NCBI RefSeq assembly: GCF_000002415.2
Contig: NC_009916.1
Span: 558,001 to 622,000, forward strand
DNA length: 64,000 nt
Direction of reading: 5' to 3'
Source of the DNA: Plasmodium vivax
Lineage: Eukaryota; Apicomplexa; Aconoidasida; Haemosporida; Plasmodiidae
Part shown: positions 32,205 through 43,200 of the stretch, piece by piece
How the letters are laid out: the number at the start of each line of letters is the position of its first letter
Position numbering within the stretch: position 1 is the first letter of the stretch
The notes under the pieces: generated by a model
Database searches by the model: none
Seen by the model: the letters and a program-made list of their open reading frames with translations, nothing else
Told to the model about the DNA's origin: nothing
Position numbers and translations under genes: made by a program

Positions 32205-33536
32205 TCATTTCTTTGCTGGGTTTTTGGCTGACACGGCACCTGGCTCCTTCTTTTCGACCGCCTTGATGATACCGACAGCGATGGTTTGTCTCATATCTCG
32301 AATAGCAAATCTTCCTAGGGGTGGATACTCAGTGAAGGTCTCAACAACCATAGGCTTCTTTGGCTCGAGACTAACCAAGGCTGAATCACCAGACTTAATT
32401 GATTTAGGGTTTTCCTCAACGACCTTACCAGAACGCTTGTCAATCTTCGAGTCGATGTTCAAAAATTTGCAAGAAATGTGAGCAGTGTGGCAATCTAGGA
32501 CGGGACTGTATCCGTTCTTAATTTCTCCAGGATGGTTCAAAATGATAACCTGGGCAGTAAATTTGGAGCATCCCTTGGCTGGCTCATTCTTGGTATCAGA
32601 AGCGACATATCCTCTCTTGATTTCTTTAACAGAAACGTTCTTTACGTTAAATCCGATGTTGTCACCTGGTCTTGCCTCTTCCAAAACTTCTTTGTGCATT
32701 TCGACGGATTTACACTCCGAAACGACAGCAGATGGGGCAAAGTTGAGAACCATACCGGCCTTCAAAATACCAGTTTCGACTCTGCCAACGGGCACGGTAC
32801 CAATACCACCAATTTTGTACACACCTTGGAGTGGAATTCTTAAAGGTTTGTCGTATGGTCTCTTGGGTGGTTCCATAGTGTCCAAAGCCTCGATCAAGGT
32901 CCTTCCTTTATACCATGGGGTCTTGTCTGACTTCTCAATCAGGTTATCACCTTCAAATCCAGAAATGGGGATAAAGTCAACCTTGTCAGCTTGGTATCCG
33001 ACCTTTTTCAGGTAATCCCTAACTTCCTTCTTAATTTCTTCGTATCTATCTTCTGAGTATTTCACAGTGTCCATCTTGTTGACACCAACAACGATCTGTT
33101 TCACACCGAGGGTGAAGGCTAACAAGGCGTGTTCCTTAGTTTGACCTTCCTTTGAAAAGGCACCTTCAAAACCACCAACCTCAGCAGGAACAACCAAGAG
33201 AGCCACATCAGCCTGCGACGTACCCGTAATCATATTTTTGATAAAATCCTTATGACCGGGGGCATCAATGACTGTGAAGAAGTACCTGGGCGTTTCGAAC
33301 TTCCATAAGGCGATATCGATAGTGATACCTCTTTCTCTTTCGGCCTTTAGCTTATCCAACACCCACGCGTACTTAAAACTACCCTTACCCATTTCGGCGG
33401 ACTCTTTCTCAAACTTTTCTATGGTTCTCCTGTCAATACCTCCCAACTTGTAAATAATATGACCGGTGGTCGTGGATTTTCCACTATCGACATGGCCGAT
33501 AACGACTAAGTTGATATGTGTTTTTTCCTTTCCCAT
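32205..33536 (-). CDS. EF-1alpha: Elongation factor 1-alpha, copy 1
   Basis: GTPase that delivers aminoacyl-tRNA to the ribosomal A site. 443 residues, intronless, the normal length. G-domain motifs: GHVDSGKST (P-loop), DAPGHKDF (switch II) and NKMD; then the beta-barrel domains. Protein is identical to copy 2. The gene ends in TGA, whereas copy 2 ends in TAA, and the last codons differ at synonymous sites. It is half of a head-to-head pair, so the two start codons face each other over a 1.4-kb spacer. Expected to be one of the most strongly transcribed genes. Confidence 0.99.
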   Translation of the reverse strand: MGKEKTHINLVVIGHVDSGKSTTTGHIIYKLGGIDRRTIEKFEKESAEMGKGSFKYAWVLDKLKAERERGITIDIALWKFETPRYFFTVIDAPGHKDFIKNMITGTSQADVALLVVPAEVGGFEGAFSKEGQTKEHALLAFTLGVKQIVVGVNKMDTVKYSEDRYEEIKKEVRDYLKKVGYQADKVDFIPISGFEGDNLIEKSDKTPWYKGRTLIEALDTMEPPKRPYDKPLRIPLQGVYKIGGIGTVPVGRVETGILKAGMVLNFAPSAVVSECKSVEMHKEVLEEARPGDNIGFNVKNVSVKEIKRGYVASDTKNEPAKGCSKFTAQVIILNHPGEIKNGYSPVLDCHTAHISCKFLNIDSKIDKRSGKVVEENPKSIKSGDSALVSLEPKKPMVVETFTEYPPLGRFAIRDMRQTIAVGIIKAVEKKEPGAVSAKNPAKK

Positions 33537-34670
33537 TTTGAATAATTTTTAAGTGAAAAAAAGGTAAGTGCGGCGAAATTTTATATACACGTACGTACGT
33601 ATGTATGTATGTATGTATATATGTATGTACTTTTTTCCTGGTTAACGCTTTGCGAAAGTTTGTAAAACTCGTTTAACGGGTGTTTCTCTTTCAAAAGAGG
33701 GAAAAGGGGAAGCGTGAAATGTTATGTGTTTTGCTATATGGTTTGTAAAGTTGTGTTAATTTTTATGCTTGCTCGCATTCGTGTTTTTTTTTTTTGTGTT
33801 ACGCTTTAATACGTACAGGTGAATAAAAAAGGTATACAATTTTGTGCGCGAGAAATGAATGACGATTTCGAAATTTTGTTATCCCAGATAAAACGTACTC
33901 CTCACATGTCGATGCAAAAAAAAAAATAAAAAAAAAAATCAGATAAATATGGAGTAAAACGGAATAGTGTACTACATCCCTACATCCACATGAGCGTATC
34001 GAAAACTCCTATTTGCGAAATTGCGAATGTGGGGTGTAAAAAATGGTACTTTTATTATATTGCATACTTTATGCGCGGCATGGGGCCAAGGGTTATATAT
34101 ATATTATAATACCACCTGGCACATGCGTACACGAAGTGAGGGATGGCGCAAAACAATTGCTACGTTACAAAAAGCGGTGAAAAACACTTAATTTGAATTA
34201 TGACCATATAGATAGAACATTCTAACCTTCACACTCCCACTCCAACTCAAACATTTTAATCATTTCGCAAAGTGAACATTTATAAATGCCGTTTTGGCAA
34301 AATATATGGGGGAACATTTTTTTTTCGCCTCCACCACCCCTCTTGACACCAGTGAATTTTTCATCCACTACAAACACGAATCGCCAGGAAAAATTGGCAC
34401 AAGTACCGAGTACGCGATAGTGCAAATCGCCACGCACAGCTGCTAATCACAGGCGCGATGAAGTATGCAGTACTGGCCATATGTGCATAATGCAATATAT
34501 TGAAGAAAAACCATTAAGAAAAAAAAAACACTTAATGTATATGTGGCCTATTAACTGATTGTGCTGCCAATTTTTTTTTTTTTTATAATCTTATAATCAC
34601 CTTTTACCTGACTTGTTCATAATTTTTTTAATTTTTTACAGCATTAAAAAATTGTCATATAAGTATATTG

Positions 34671-34701
<31 letters not shown>

Positions 34702-34948
34702 CCCCTTACATATTGTATCGAATAAGTTTCTCGCAAAATTGCAACAACTTTCAAACGCAAAAAAGTAACGCGCTTTTTTTTCTCATCACTTTAACAACAC
34801 TTTAAGGTTTTTTAAATCCCCCATATAATACGTGATATATAATAATATATATATTTACGTGTTTATCACATCGCGCAAATTGCCCCCATCCACGCTCGTA
34901 CATACGAATTGTGTACAAATTGCCCCTTAAAATTAAAGCTTATTCAAA
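33537..34948. promoter_or_regulatory. Bidirectional EF-1alpha promoter
   Basis: A 1412-bp spacer between the two start codons of the head-to-head EF-1alpha genes, so it should drive both. It is very AT-rich with long T runs near 34671-34693, a GTATGTATGT repeat at 33592-33630 and an ATATAATA stretch near 34838. Only the last 9 nt before each ATG (TTATTCAAA) are mirrored. Otherwise the two halves do not look alike, so the two transcription starts may differ. No single promoter motif was recognised. Confidence 0.85.
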
Positions 34949-36280
34949 ATGGGAAAGGAAAAAACACATATCAACTTAGTCGTTATCGGCCATGTCGATA
35001 GTGGAAAATCCACGACCACCGGTCATATTATTTACAAGTTGGGAGGTATTGACAGGAGAACCATAGAAAAGTTTGAGAAAGAGTCCGCCGAAATGGGTAA
35101 GGGTAGTTTTAAGTACGCGTGGGTGTTGGATAAGCTAAAGGCCGAAAGAGAAAGAGGTATCACTATCGATATCGCCTTATGGAAGTTCGAAACGCCCAGG
35201 TACTTCTTCACAGTCATTGATGCCCCCGGTCATAAGGATTTTATCAAAAATATGATTACGGGTACGTCGCAGGCTGATGTGGCTCTCTTGGTTGTTCCTG
35301 CTGAGGTTGGTGGTTTTGAAGGTGCCTTTTCAAAGGAAGGTCAAACTAAGGAACACGCCTTGTTAGCCTTCACCCTCGGTGTGAAACAGATCGTTGTTGG
35401 TGTCAACAAGATGGACACTGTGAAATACTCAGAAGATAGATACGAAGAAATTAAGAAGGAAGTTAGGGATTACCTGAAAAAGGTCGGATACCAAGCTGAC
35501 AAGGTTGACTTTATCCCCATTTCTGGATTTGAAGGTGATAACCTGATTGAGAAGTCAGACAAGACCCCATGGTATAAAGGAAGGACCTTGATCGAGGCTT
35601 TGGACACTATGGAACCACCCAAGAGACCATACGACAAACCTTTAAGAATTCCACTCCAAGGTGTGTACAAAATTGGTGGTATTGGTACCGTGCCCGTTGG
35701 CAGAGTCGAAACTGGTATTTTGAAGGCCGGTATGGTTCTCAACTTTGCCCCATCTGCTGTCGTTTCGGAGTGTAAATCCGTCGAAATGCACAAAGAAGTT
35801 TTGGAAGAGGCAAGACCAGGTGACAACATCGGATTTAACGTAAAGAACGTTTCTGTTAAAGAAATCAAGAGAGGATATGTCGCTTCTGATACCAAGAATG
35901 AGCCAGCCAAGGGATGCTCCAAATTTACTGCCCAGGTTATCATTTTGAACCATCCTGGAGAAATTAAGAACGGATACAGTCCCGTCCTAGATTGCCACAC
36001 TGCTCACATTTCTTGCAAATTTTTGAACATCGACTCGAAGATTGACAAGCGTTCTGGTAAGGTCGTTGAGGAAAACCCTAAATCAATTAAGTCTGGTGAT
36101 TCAGCCTTGGTTAGTCTCGAGCCAAAGAAGCCTATGGTTGTTGAGACCTTCACTGAGTATCCACCCCTAGGAAGATTTGCTATTCGAGATATGAGACAAA
36201 CCATCGCTGTCGGTATCATCAAGGCGGTCGAAAAGAAGGAGCCAGGTGCCGTGTCCGCTAAAAACCCAGCGAAGAAATAA
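34949..36280 (+). CDS. EF-1alpha: Elongation factor 1-alpha, copy 2
   Basis: 443 residues, intronless, identical in protein sequence to copy 1, with the same P-loop GHVDSGKST, DAPGHKDF and NKMD motifs. Compared by eye in several places the coding DNA is identical, except for synonymous differences at 36256, 36259 and 36271 and a TAA instead of TGA stop (difference at 36279). A homologue of this pair is known in other Plasmodium species, where both copies encode the same protein. Confidence 0.99.
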   Translation: MGKEKTHINLVVIGHVDSGKSTTTGHIIYKLGGIDRRTIEKFEKESAEMGKGSFKYAWVLDKLKAERERGITIDIALWKFETPRYFFTVIDAPGHKDFIKNMITGTSQADVALLVVPAEVGGFEGAFSKEGQTKEHALLAFTLGVKQIVVGVNKMDTVKYSEDRYEEIKKEVRDYLKKVGYQADKVDFIPISGFEGDNLIEKSDKTPWYKGRTLIEALDTMEPPKRPYDKPLRIPLQGVYKIGGIGTVPVGRVETGILKAGMVLNFAPSAVVSECKSVEMHKEVLEEARPGDNIGFNVKNVSVKEIKRGYVASDTKNEPAKGCSKFTAQVIILNHPGEIKNGYSPVLDCHTAHISCKFLNIDSKIDKRSGKVVEENPKSIKSGDSALVSLEPKKPMVVETFTEYPPLGRFAIRDMRQTIAVGIIKAVEKKEPGAVSAKNPAKK

Positions 36281-37172
36281 ATGCCAGGCACATTGAGCTT
36301 TCTTATTTTTCGGATTATGCACTGTACAATAGGAGGCTTTCATACAATTGCGTGTTACATATTGTGTATCATATATATTACCTGTTATATAGCATTTATA
36401 TATATTATATATATATATATTACGCTTTATATAATTTTTTTTTTCATTTTTCGGTTTTCGCCTACGACAAATTGTACATACTATGTAAAATTGTATAGCC
36501 CCTCGTTGTTGTGAGAAGCATTTTTAGAAAAATACACGCGTATATCTTACCCATACATCCTGTACACATAGTGAATAAATAACAATAACTATTGTAAAAC
36601 AGCGCGAGTAAAAACTTGTAAAAAGAAAGCTATTTTTATGAACAGTTCAGAAATTTTTTAGCAAATTGACGCACACTATTTTTGGCTAGCCACCAGCGTT
36701 CTTAAAAATAAGGCAAAAAATTTTGCGGCATTTGCTCAGTGTCGGAAAGGGCACTTCTTAGGGGATGAAACATGACTTCCTATTTGCCCGCTTCACTGTT
36801 CATCTGCACAGATAGGGTATATGTTTGTACATGTCTGCACATCTTTACTCAATTGTGTACGGTGGGGGTTCTCGTCGGCCCACGTCCACCCCGTGTGTAA
36901 ATAACTTTGGCTTTTTTTTTTTTTTTACGTTCTGAAAAAAAAATATTACCTGGTCAGAAAAAAAAAAAAAAAAAAATGTGGGAACACATTTGGCTTGCTT
37001 TTATTTTTACATTTTAGCCTCCCGCACATGGCAATATATCAGCTGCTTACACAAAGCGCGTAATTTTTTGGTCAAATGTATTTGTTTTCCTGTATTTATT
37101 GTAATGACAAGGTGAGTAGGATGTTTTAAGAAGTAAAAGCACAGCTTTTGTGATTTTTACTTAAAAAAAAAA
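36281..37172. other. Spacer: EF-1alpha copy 2 downstream, PK5 upstream
   Basis: About 890 bp containing a TATATATA-rich stretch near 36380-36425, T runs near 36914 and A runs near 36960-36976. It should carry the 3' UTR of EF-1alpha copy 2 and the PK5 promoter. Confidence 0.5.
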
Positions 37173-38905
37173 ATGGAAAAATACCATGGATTAGAAAAAA
37201 TTGGAGAAGGTACATATGGTGTAGTTTACAAAGCACAAAATAATTACGGCGAAACATTCGCGTTGAAGAAAATAAGACTGGAAAAGGAGGATGAAGGCAT
37301 TCCGTCAACCGGTTAGCACAGCTATGCGCGAGGAGTGTGCCTCCCACACACTGGAGTTGTTTAAAATAACGCACGTGTGTGAGTGGGCGGGTGAGCGAAC
37401 ATGTGTGCATATGCAAATGTGCGAGTAGGCACACAATTTGTAAAAAACGGTTTGTAAGTTACAGTGCTCCATCTGAGGCAGTCTTCTCCCATGCAACACG
37501 CATCTATACACATGTGTGCAGACACATAGCAAAGCCGACCCGCTTCTTCACACTTATGCACACATACCGTAAGCGCTCCGACTCATTCCCACCACGCAGC
37601 GATTAGAGAAATTAGCATTCTAAAAGAGTTAAAGCATTCAAATATAGTCAAGTTGTATGATGTCATACACACAAAGAAAAGACTAATATTAGTTTTTGAG
37701 CATCTCGACCAAGACCTCAAAAAACTTCTAGACGTATGCGATGGTGAAAAATGATAAAAAAAAAATTTTTTAGACACGTTTCTTTTGCGTCTTCAAATTT
37801 GCCATGTTCGTTATGCACACGTTGGCATGCACTTCTGACTGTTACCGTGTGCAAGTGAAGCTACCCTTGGGGGCCTCCTTAACGATGGTCCAATTTCACT
37901 CGCAGGAGGACTCGAGTCAGTAACGGCCAAGTCATTTTTACTCCAGTTGCTCAGTGGAATAGCCTACTGTCATGAACACAGAGTGCTGCACCGAGATTTG
38001 AAGCCGCAGAATTTGCTCATAAATCGGGAAGGAGAATTAAAAATCGCAGATTTTGGACTCGCCAGGTAGGTCTTACGCAAAGTGGTCCATCCCCCTCGCC
38101 CACGTGCTCACACGGGTGGTGCTGCGTAGAAGTGTTGCACAAATGGGTATTGCTGCATAAAAGTGTTTCACACTCGTGGGCCTATTTCTCTGCGCTATCA
38201 CACACACACATGCACACTTCGTCTCTCCCCGGGTTGACTGCCTCCCCCCAAAAGGGCCTTTGGAATCCCCGTGCGGAAGTACACCCACGAAGTCGTCACG
38301 TTGTGGTACAGAGCACCGGACATTTTAATGGGCTCGAAGAAATACTCCACCCCAATTGACATGTGGAGCGTGGGGTGCATATTTGCAGAAATGGTAAATG
38401 GGAGGCCCCTCTTCCCAGGGGTATCCGAAACGGATCAGCTCATGAGGATATTCAGAATTCTGGGGACCCCCAATTCGGAGAACTGGCCGAACGTTACTGA
38501 GCTTCCCAAGTACGACCCGGATTTTATGGTCTACGAGCCCTTACCATGGGAGACATTTGTAATGCCAAAATGTTGGGGCCACGGGCACGGATGGGTCCTT
38601 TTGGATGTACCCCTATACCCGCCCATTCGAAATATCCAATTTACCGTCTCATTTGTGTGCTGCTCGTTTAAACGTGCTACGTTTCAGGTGCATTCCTTGC
38701 CGTACGCATATGCCACATACCACATACCGCGTATGTTAACCTTCCCCACAACACATGGCAACTCCCTTTGTTTTCCCCCTTTTAGCTGAAAGGTTTAGAC
38801 GACACGGGGATAGATTTACTTTCGAAGATGCTGAGACTCGACCCGAATCAGAGGATTACCGCAAAACAGGCCCTCGAGCATGCGTACTTTAAGGAGAGCA
38901 ATTAA
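37173..38905 (+). CDS. PK5: Cyclin-dependent-like protein kinase 5 (PK5/CRK2), five exons
   Basis: CDK1/2-like kinase. Exons: 37173-37311, 37600-37743, 37906-38065, 38255-38558, 38786-38905, giving 288 residues, the length known for PK5. Glycine loop GEGTYG includes Thr14 and Tyr15; the PSTAIRE helix reads PSTAIRE; HRDLKPQN and DFG are present; the T-loop Thr158 (RKYTHEVVTLWYRAPD) is conserved. All junctions are phase-consistent, and the first intron falls inside the PSTAIRE helix. Monomeric PK5 is activated by cyclins or RINGO-like partners. Function: cell-cycle or DNA-replication control during schizogony. Confidence 0.97.
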
Positions 38906-40225
38906 AAGGATCCCGCGAGACCGTTGCGTTTCCGCCGGTTCGCAGCGGAGTGGCCCATTCTTCGAATATATTTGTTAGCCGCTGCAGTGGGCCTTTCCCC
39001 TGTGCGCGCGCAGTGTGCACTTACACGAACAGGTCCGCACAACAGGCCCACACACATGTGGGCACACAATCAGATCCGCACAATCATCTCCGCGCATATA
39101 CCTATGTAAACCCTCTCGTGCCTGTGAGAGTGGCCTTTTTTTCTGTGTAGCCCGAACTTACTGCATATGTGTATATGTACCCAGCATGCGTGCCGATAAT
39201 CCTACGCACGTGCTGTCTTCCCAATCCGATGTTGCACAGTCCTATTCTCTTGTGCATGAATTTTCAAGCGTGGGGACCCCCCACTCGATCGTACATTTGC
39301 ATGAACCTTATTCCTAACAGTTGTCACCAGTGGCTCCCCCACCCGCGTATGTAATTCGTCTCCCATCAATTAGTTAGTGCGCGTATGATATTTGCTTTGT
39401 TATGGGCACCCGGGTAAATCCGATTGGCCATGCTAAAACGTAGAAAGAGATGTGCCATACGTCGAGCTGCACTTAACAGTGTAGTGCTAACTAGTGGTTA
39501 GTTCGCCTGCTAAAGAGTGAGGCCTCCAAGGTGGCACCCCACCCCCCTCTATGGTGGCAATAGGCAAGAAGAACCGAAAGGGGGACTACTCAAAAACAAG
39601 AGCGCAGCAACCTTTCCAAGAGTTGCATGCGTTTACAAGTGGAGTATCTCCAAGTAGGCCGCTCTGCGTAGAGACACACGCGGAGTAATAATAAAAGCTA
39701 GAGCAACCACCGTTGCCCGTTTTGTTCCGTTTGTGATTGCCAGGTGAGATTCATCCGTTGGAGGAGCTCCAATCGTTTAACTCGCAATCGCTTAGCACAC
39801 AGTTGCTCAGTTTTATGTTGCCCAAATTACATCTCTTTGCGCGTTTCCCCTTTTGCAAGTTACAACACTGCGGAGCGGCGCCCTTCACACGAAACGGCAC
39901 CGACCATTTGGTAAAAACAAAAACAAATGACATAAACAGTGACATGCAAAATGAAACAAACAAACGAATGAAACAAACGAATGGTGCGTTTTCTACACAT
40001 GGTGAAACGGAAAAAAAAAAAACGTAGGGGTGCCATCATTATTGCTTAAGCTCCAGCGTTGGCGAAATGGCGACGTGGTTCGGTGCCACATCAGCGTAAT
40101 GCTTCCTTTCGCAGGTGCTATATGAAAGAGGCAATAAGTTAGAGGCCTCACCGGGGGGTAAGACATCTGTTCTAACGCTCGCTCCAACGAAGAGCATAAC
40201 CGATGTGCTAATTTTATCCCTCGCC
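38906..40225. other. Convergent 3' spacer between PK5 and ARK3
   Basis: About 1.3 kb between the stop codons of PK5 (+) and ARK3 (-). No supported gene or repeat array; it probably holds both 3' UTRs. Confidence 0.5.
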
Positions 40226-43200
40226 TCAGACCACTTTCACGTGGCTGCGCGGCTCAATCGGAGCAGCGGACACTAAGAAGCTCTTCCTATGATGGTCCAC
40301 AGCCACGTGGATATCACTCAGACCCACGTTGGCATAATCCCTAATGCTTACTTTTTTGGCCTTCCTAATGACTGCATTTGCCTCTTTGGAATTACTCTGG
40401 CATGGCGCTTTTTCCAAACTGGTTTTACTTCCCATGCGTTTAATCGACATGGTGCTTCCGCTCCTTTGGTGATGGGTATCCATAGACCTATCGTTCACTT
40501 CAACACGATTGTATGTGGCTTTAGCGCCACTAGGAGGACCACCTCCATGGGGACTACCTCCTTGGGGACTTCTTAACTCCTTTTTGTGAAAATAGCCGTT
40601 GTAGAGGAAACACCCTGAGGGGGGGCTATCGGCCAGATTTACTTCACCACGTGGCAGCCCCTGTGCAGGGGTGATCTTTCTTCTTATGGCATCCATGTGG
40701 ACACAGTTGGAAGCCGATTTGGCCATCAACCCTTCTCTGCTCGTCGCGCCCATATTAGGCTTACTGCAAAATGCGCCTTTATCCCTCTTTGCAGGGTACC
40801 ACCCGCTTCGCTCCTCATCTACCACAACTTTGTTGGAAAAGCAGTTAGCGCTACCTTCTATCCTGGTAGAACCCATTTTGGCAGCCAAACCCCACTTATC
40901 ATTTGAGTTGCACAGTTTCGTTGCACCACAATTAGATGCGCTCTTCTTAATGCTGCCCTCCTGTTGGGCTAATGTGGATCTCCCCCCATAGGGGACATTT
41001 TCATCATTTCGAATTAGTCCTCCTCTCACTTGCTGGTCACTCCTTCCGATTGGTTCCCCCCTCTTATGTGAAGAAGTTGGGGTGGGCGGACGCGGCAGAG
41101 AAACGTTTCCAGAATCGATCTTCTTGGCAGCCCCCACCTGCACACCATTCTGCATCTTCAATACGTTCACTTGTTGACCCCGTTTCGTGGCATCCCTACT
41201 GTTGCCTCTATTTTGACCCTTCACATAAACGTCTATGTGCGTGTTGCCCCTCTTCAAGCTGGCCACTTCGCTTCTTTTCCTCCCACAAAGAAGCAGAGTT
41301 CTATCCGCCTCTACTACGTCAGCCAATTCTGCATCTGTCCCTCGAACATTCACACACTGCATGATGGGCCAACCTCCGCAGCTGACATTTCGCTTAAGGG
41401 CCTCCTTCGATGAGTTAGTGTCTCCCACTTTGGACGCGCCTCTCCCATGGGGAGGAGCACACCACTCCTGAAGTGACTCCTGAAGTGCCCCCTGAAGTGA
41501 CTCCTGAAGTGACTCCTGAAGTGACTCCTCCTTAGTGATTGCACTTTTTGGGGGGGGTATCCATTTTCTCTTTCCAGTGGAACTACCTTCCACACGCTCA
41601 TCCGCATCTGAGCTAAAAACGATAGAACCCAACTTGTTAAAGGAGGTATTTTTCATGATGTGTCCTTCTATGACATCCATGTCGTGCTCATCGAACGATC
41701 CGGAGTAGTTCCCCTGTGCCTCCCCCCTCTTCACATTTTTCTCCATCTGCATGCAGTACCTATTTACAGGTTCTGCTAAAAGGGTGGGTCCGTTTTTCTC
41801 TACAGGGGGTTGTCTGACCACTTCGCACTTCTTCCATCCAGATGTTGCCACGTTTGTTCCCTTAGGACAATTTGCTTCACTCCTACAGTTGGACTTCATC
41901 CGTGTGAACTCCCCTTCCCTGGCACTCCTTCCATTACTGCTAGAGGCATATGTGGGGATCGAAACACCCCAATTGCAGTTTCGGTTTTTTTCAGTGCTTC
42001 CACCATGAGCGTGCCTACCACTATCTGTGGCATCCTCATAGATGACGTGGTTTCCCCCTTTCTTGGCAAACCTCTTCATTCCCTCCATCCCACATTTCTG
42101 CGTTCTGTGATCGATTCCCCCACAAAGGCTCCTCTTATTCAGGAGTAGCAACTTATTTTGCAACTCCTCCCCATAGTCTGAGTCAAACAAGGCACTGTCG
42201 GATCGTTTAACTGGTCCGCTTTCCTCCTGATGAGGAAGCTCCCTACCTTTCGCACTTCTAATGTGTATAGAGTCAGCAAATTGTGCATCTGTCTGCACCG
42301 AATTGAGCCTCTGCAACGTGGCCACATTCGTTACGCCCATTGCGGGATGGCCAATCGGGCTGTTCCCTTTCCTCTCCTTGTCACCCATTGATACAGCGGA
42401 AGAGCCTTCCTGCCTACTCATGAGCTGGTTCTTCTTTAACACTCGATTGGCTTTTTCTCCCCATTCATCAGAGTCCATATGTGCTCCGTCCTTTTCATTT
42501 GAGAGGACGTCTTCTGTGCCAATCTTTGGCTTCCTAAAAATATTCGTGTCTATCTTACTTTTCACATTCGAGAAATTCATATCCCTGTGTGGGTAAATGA
42601 GTCCGTTCGCTTTGTGCCTCTTCGCTCCATCGTTAATGGGTGGGACGTTCCTACTGTTGCTCACATGAGCGGACCCTTTTGTGATTCCTCCTTTGAGATG
42701 TTTTTCCTTCCCATTATCCCTAAGAAGTGTTTCCTCCTTTTCGGCTACCCCCTTGCTGGCCTCTCTTCTCACCCTATCGATGTGCAAAAGGTCACCATCT
42801 AGGCCCGTCGTCCAGTTGAATTTCCCTACTGCTTCGCTTCTGCACCGGGAGTAGCCACGTTCCTTCTTGCTTTGGCATAGGTTGCTAATTTTCCACGATG
42901 GACCCTCTTCACACTGCTTGCTTGGACTTCCCCCCATTTTTATCCCCCCATTCGACTCGTTCCGAAAATAACCCTTGACGCAGCAGTTGAAGGGCATGTC
43001 ACTTATGGATCTCCTAACCTCACTAGTCGTGCAGAATGGAATTTGTTTGCCCTCACAGGTACCCCAATGTGTGTACCCCTCAAAGGAGTCATACTGCTTA
43101 GTGGGGAAATGGGAGATGGTCTGCTGTCTCATACCATCCTGCGTGGGCACCCCCTGTGTGTGGCTCCTCTGCCTGACGCTGACGCTGAGACTCTCCCCCG

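Larger units (their letters stand above)
32205..36280. repeat. Inverted repeat of the EF-1alpha genes
   Basis: Two near-identical arms of about 1.34 kb (33545 down to 32205, and 34940 up to 36280) separated by a 1394-bp unmirrored spacer. Each arm is essentially the coding sequence plus 9 nt before the start. The tight limits point to repeated gene conversion of the coding DNA. Confidence 0.95.

Noticed and set aside
32485..33015. 176-codon frame opposite EF-1alpha, also present at 35470-36000
   Set aside because: It appears twice with the same translation only because the EF-1alpha arms are identical. It is a shadow of the real genes.
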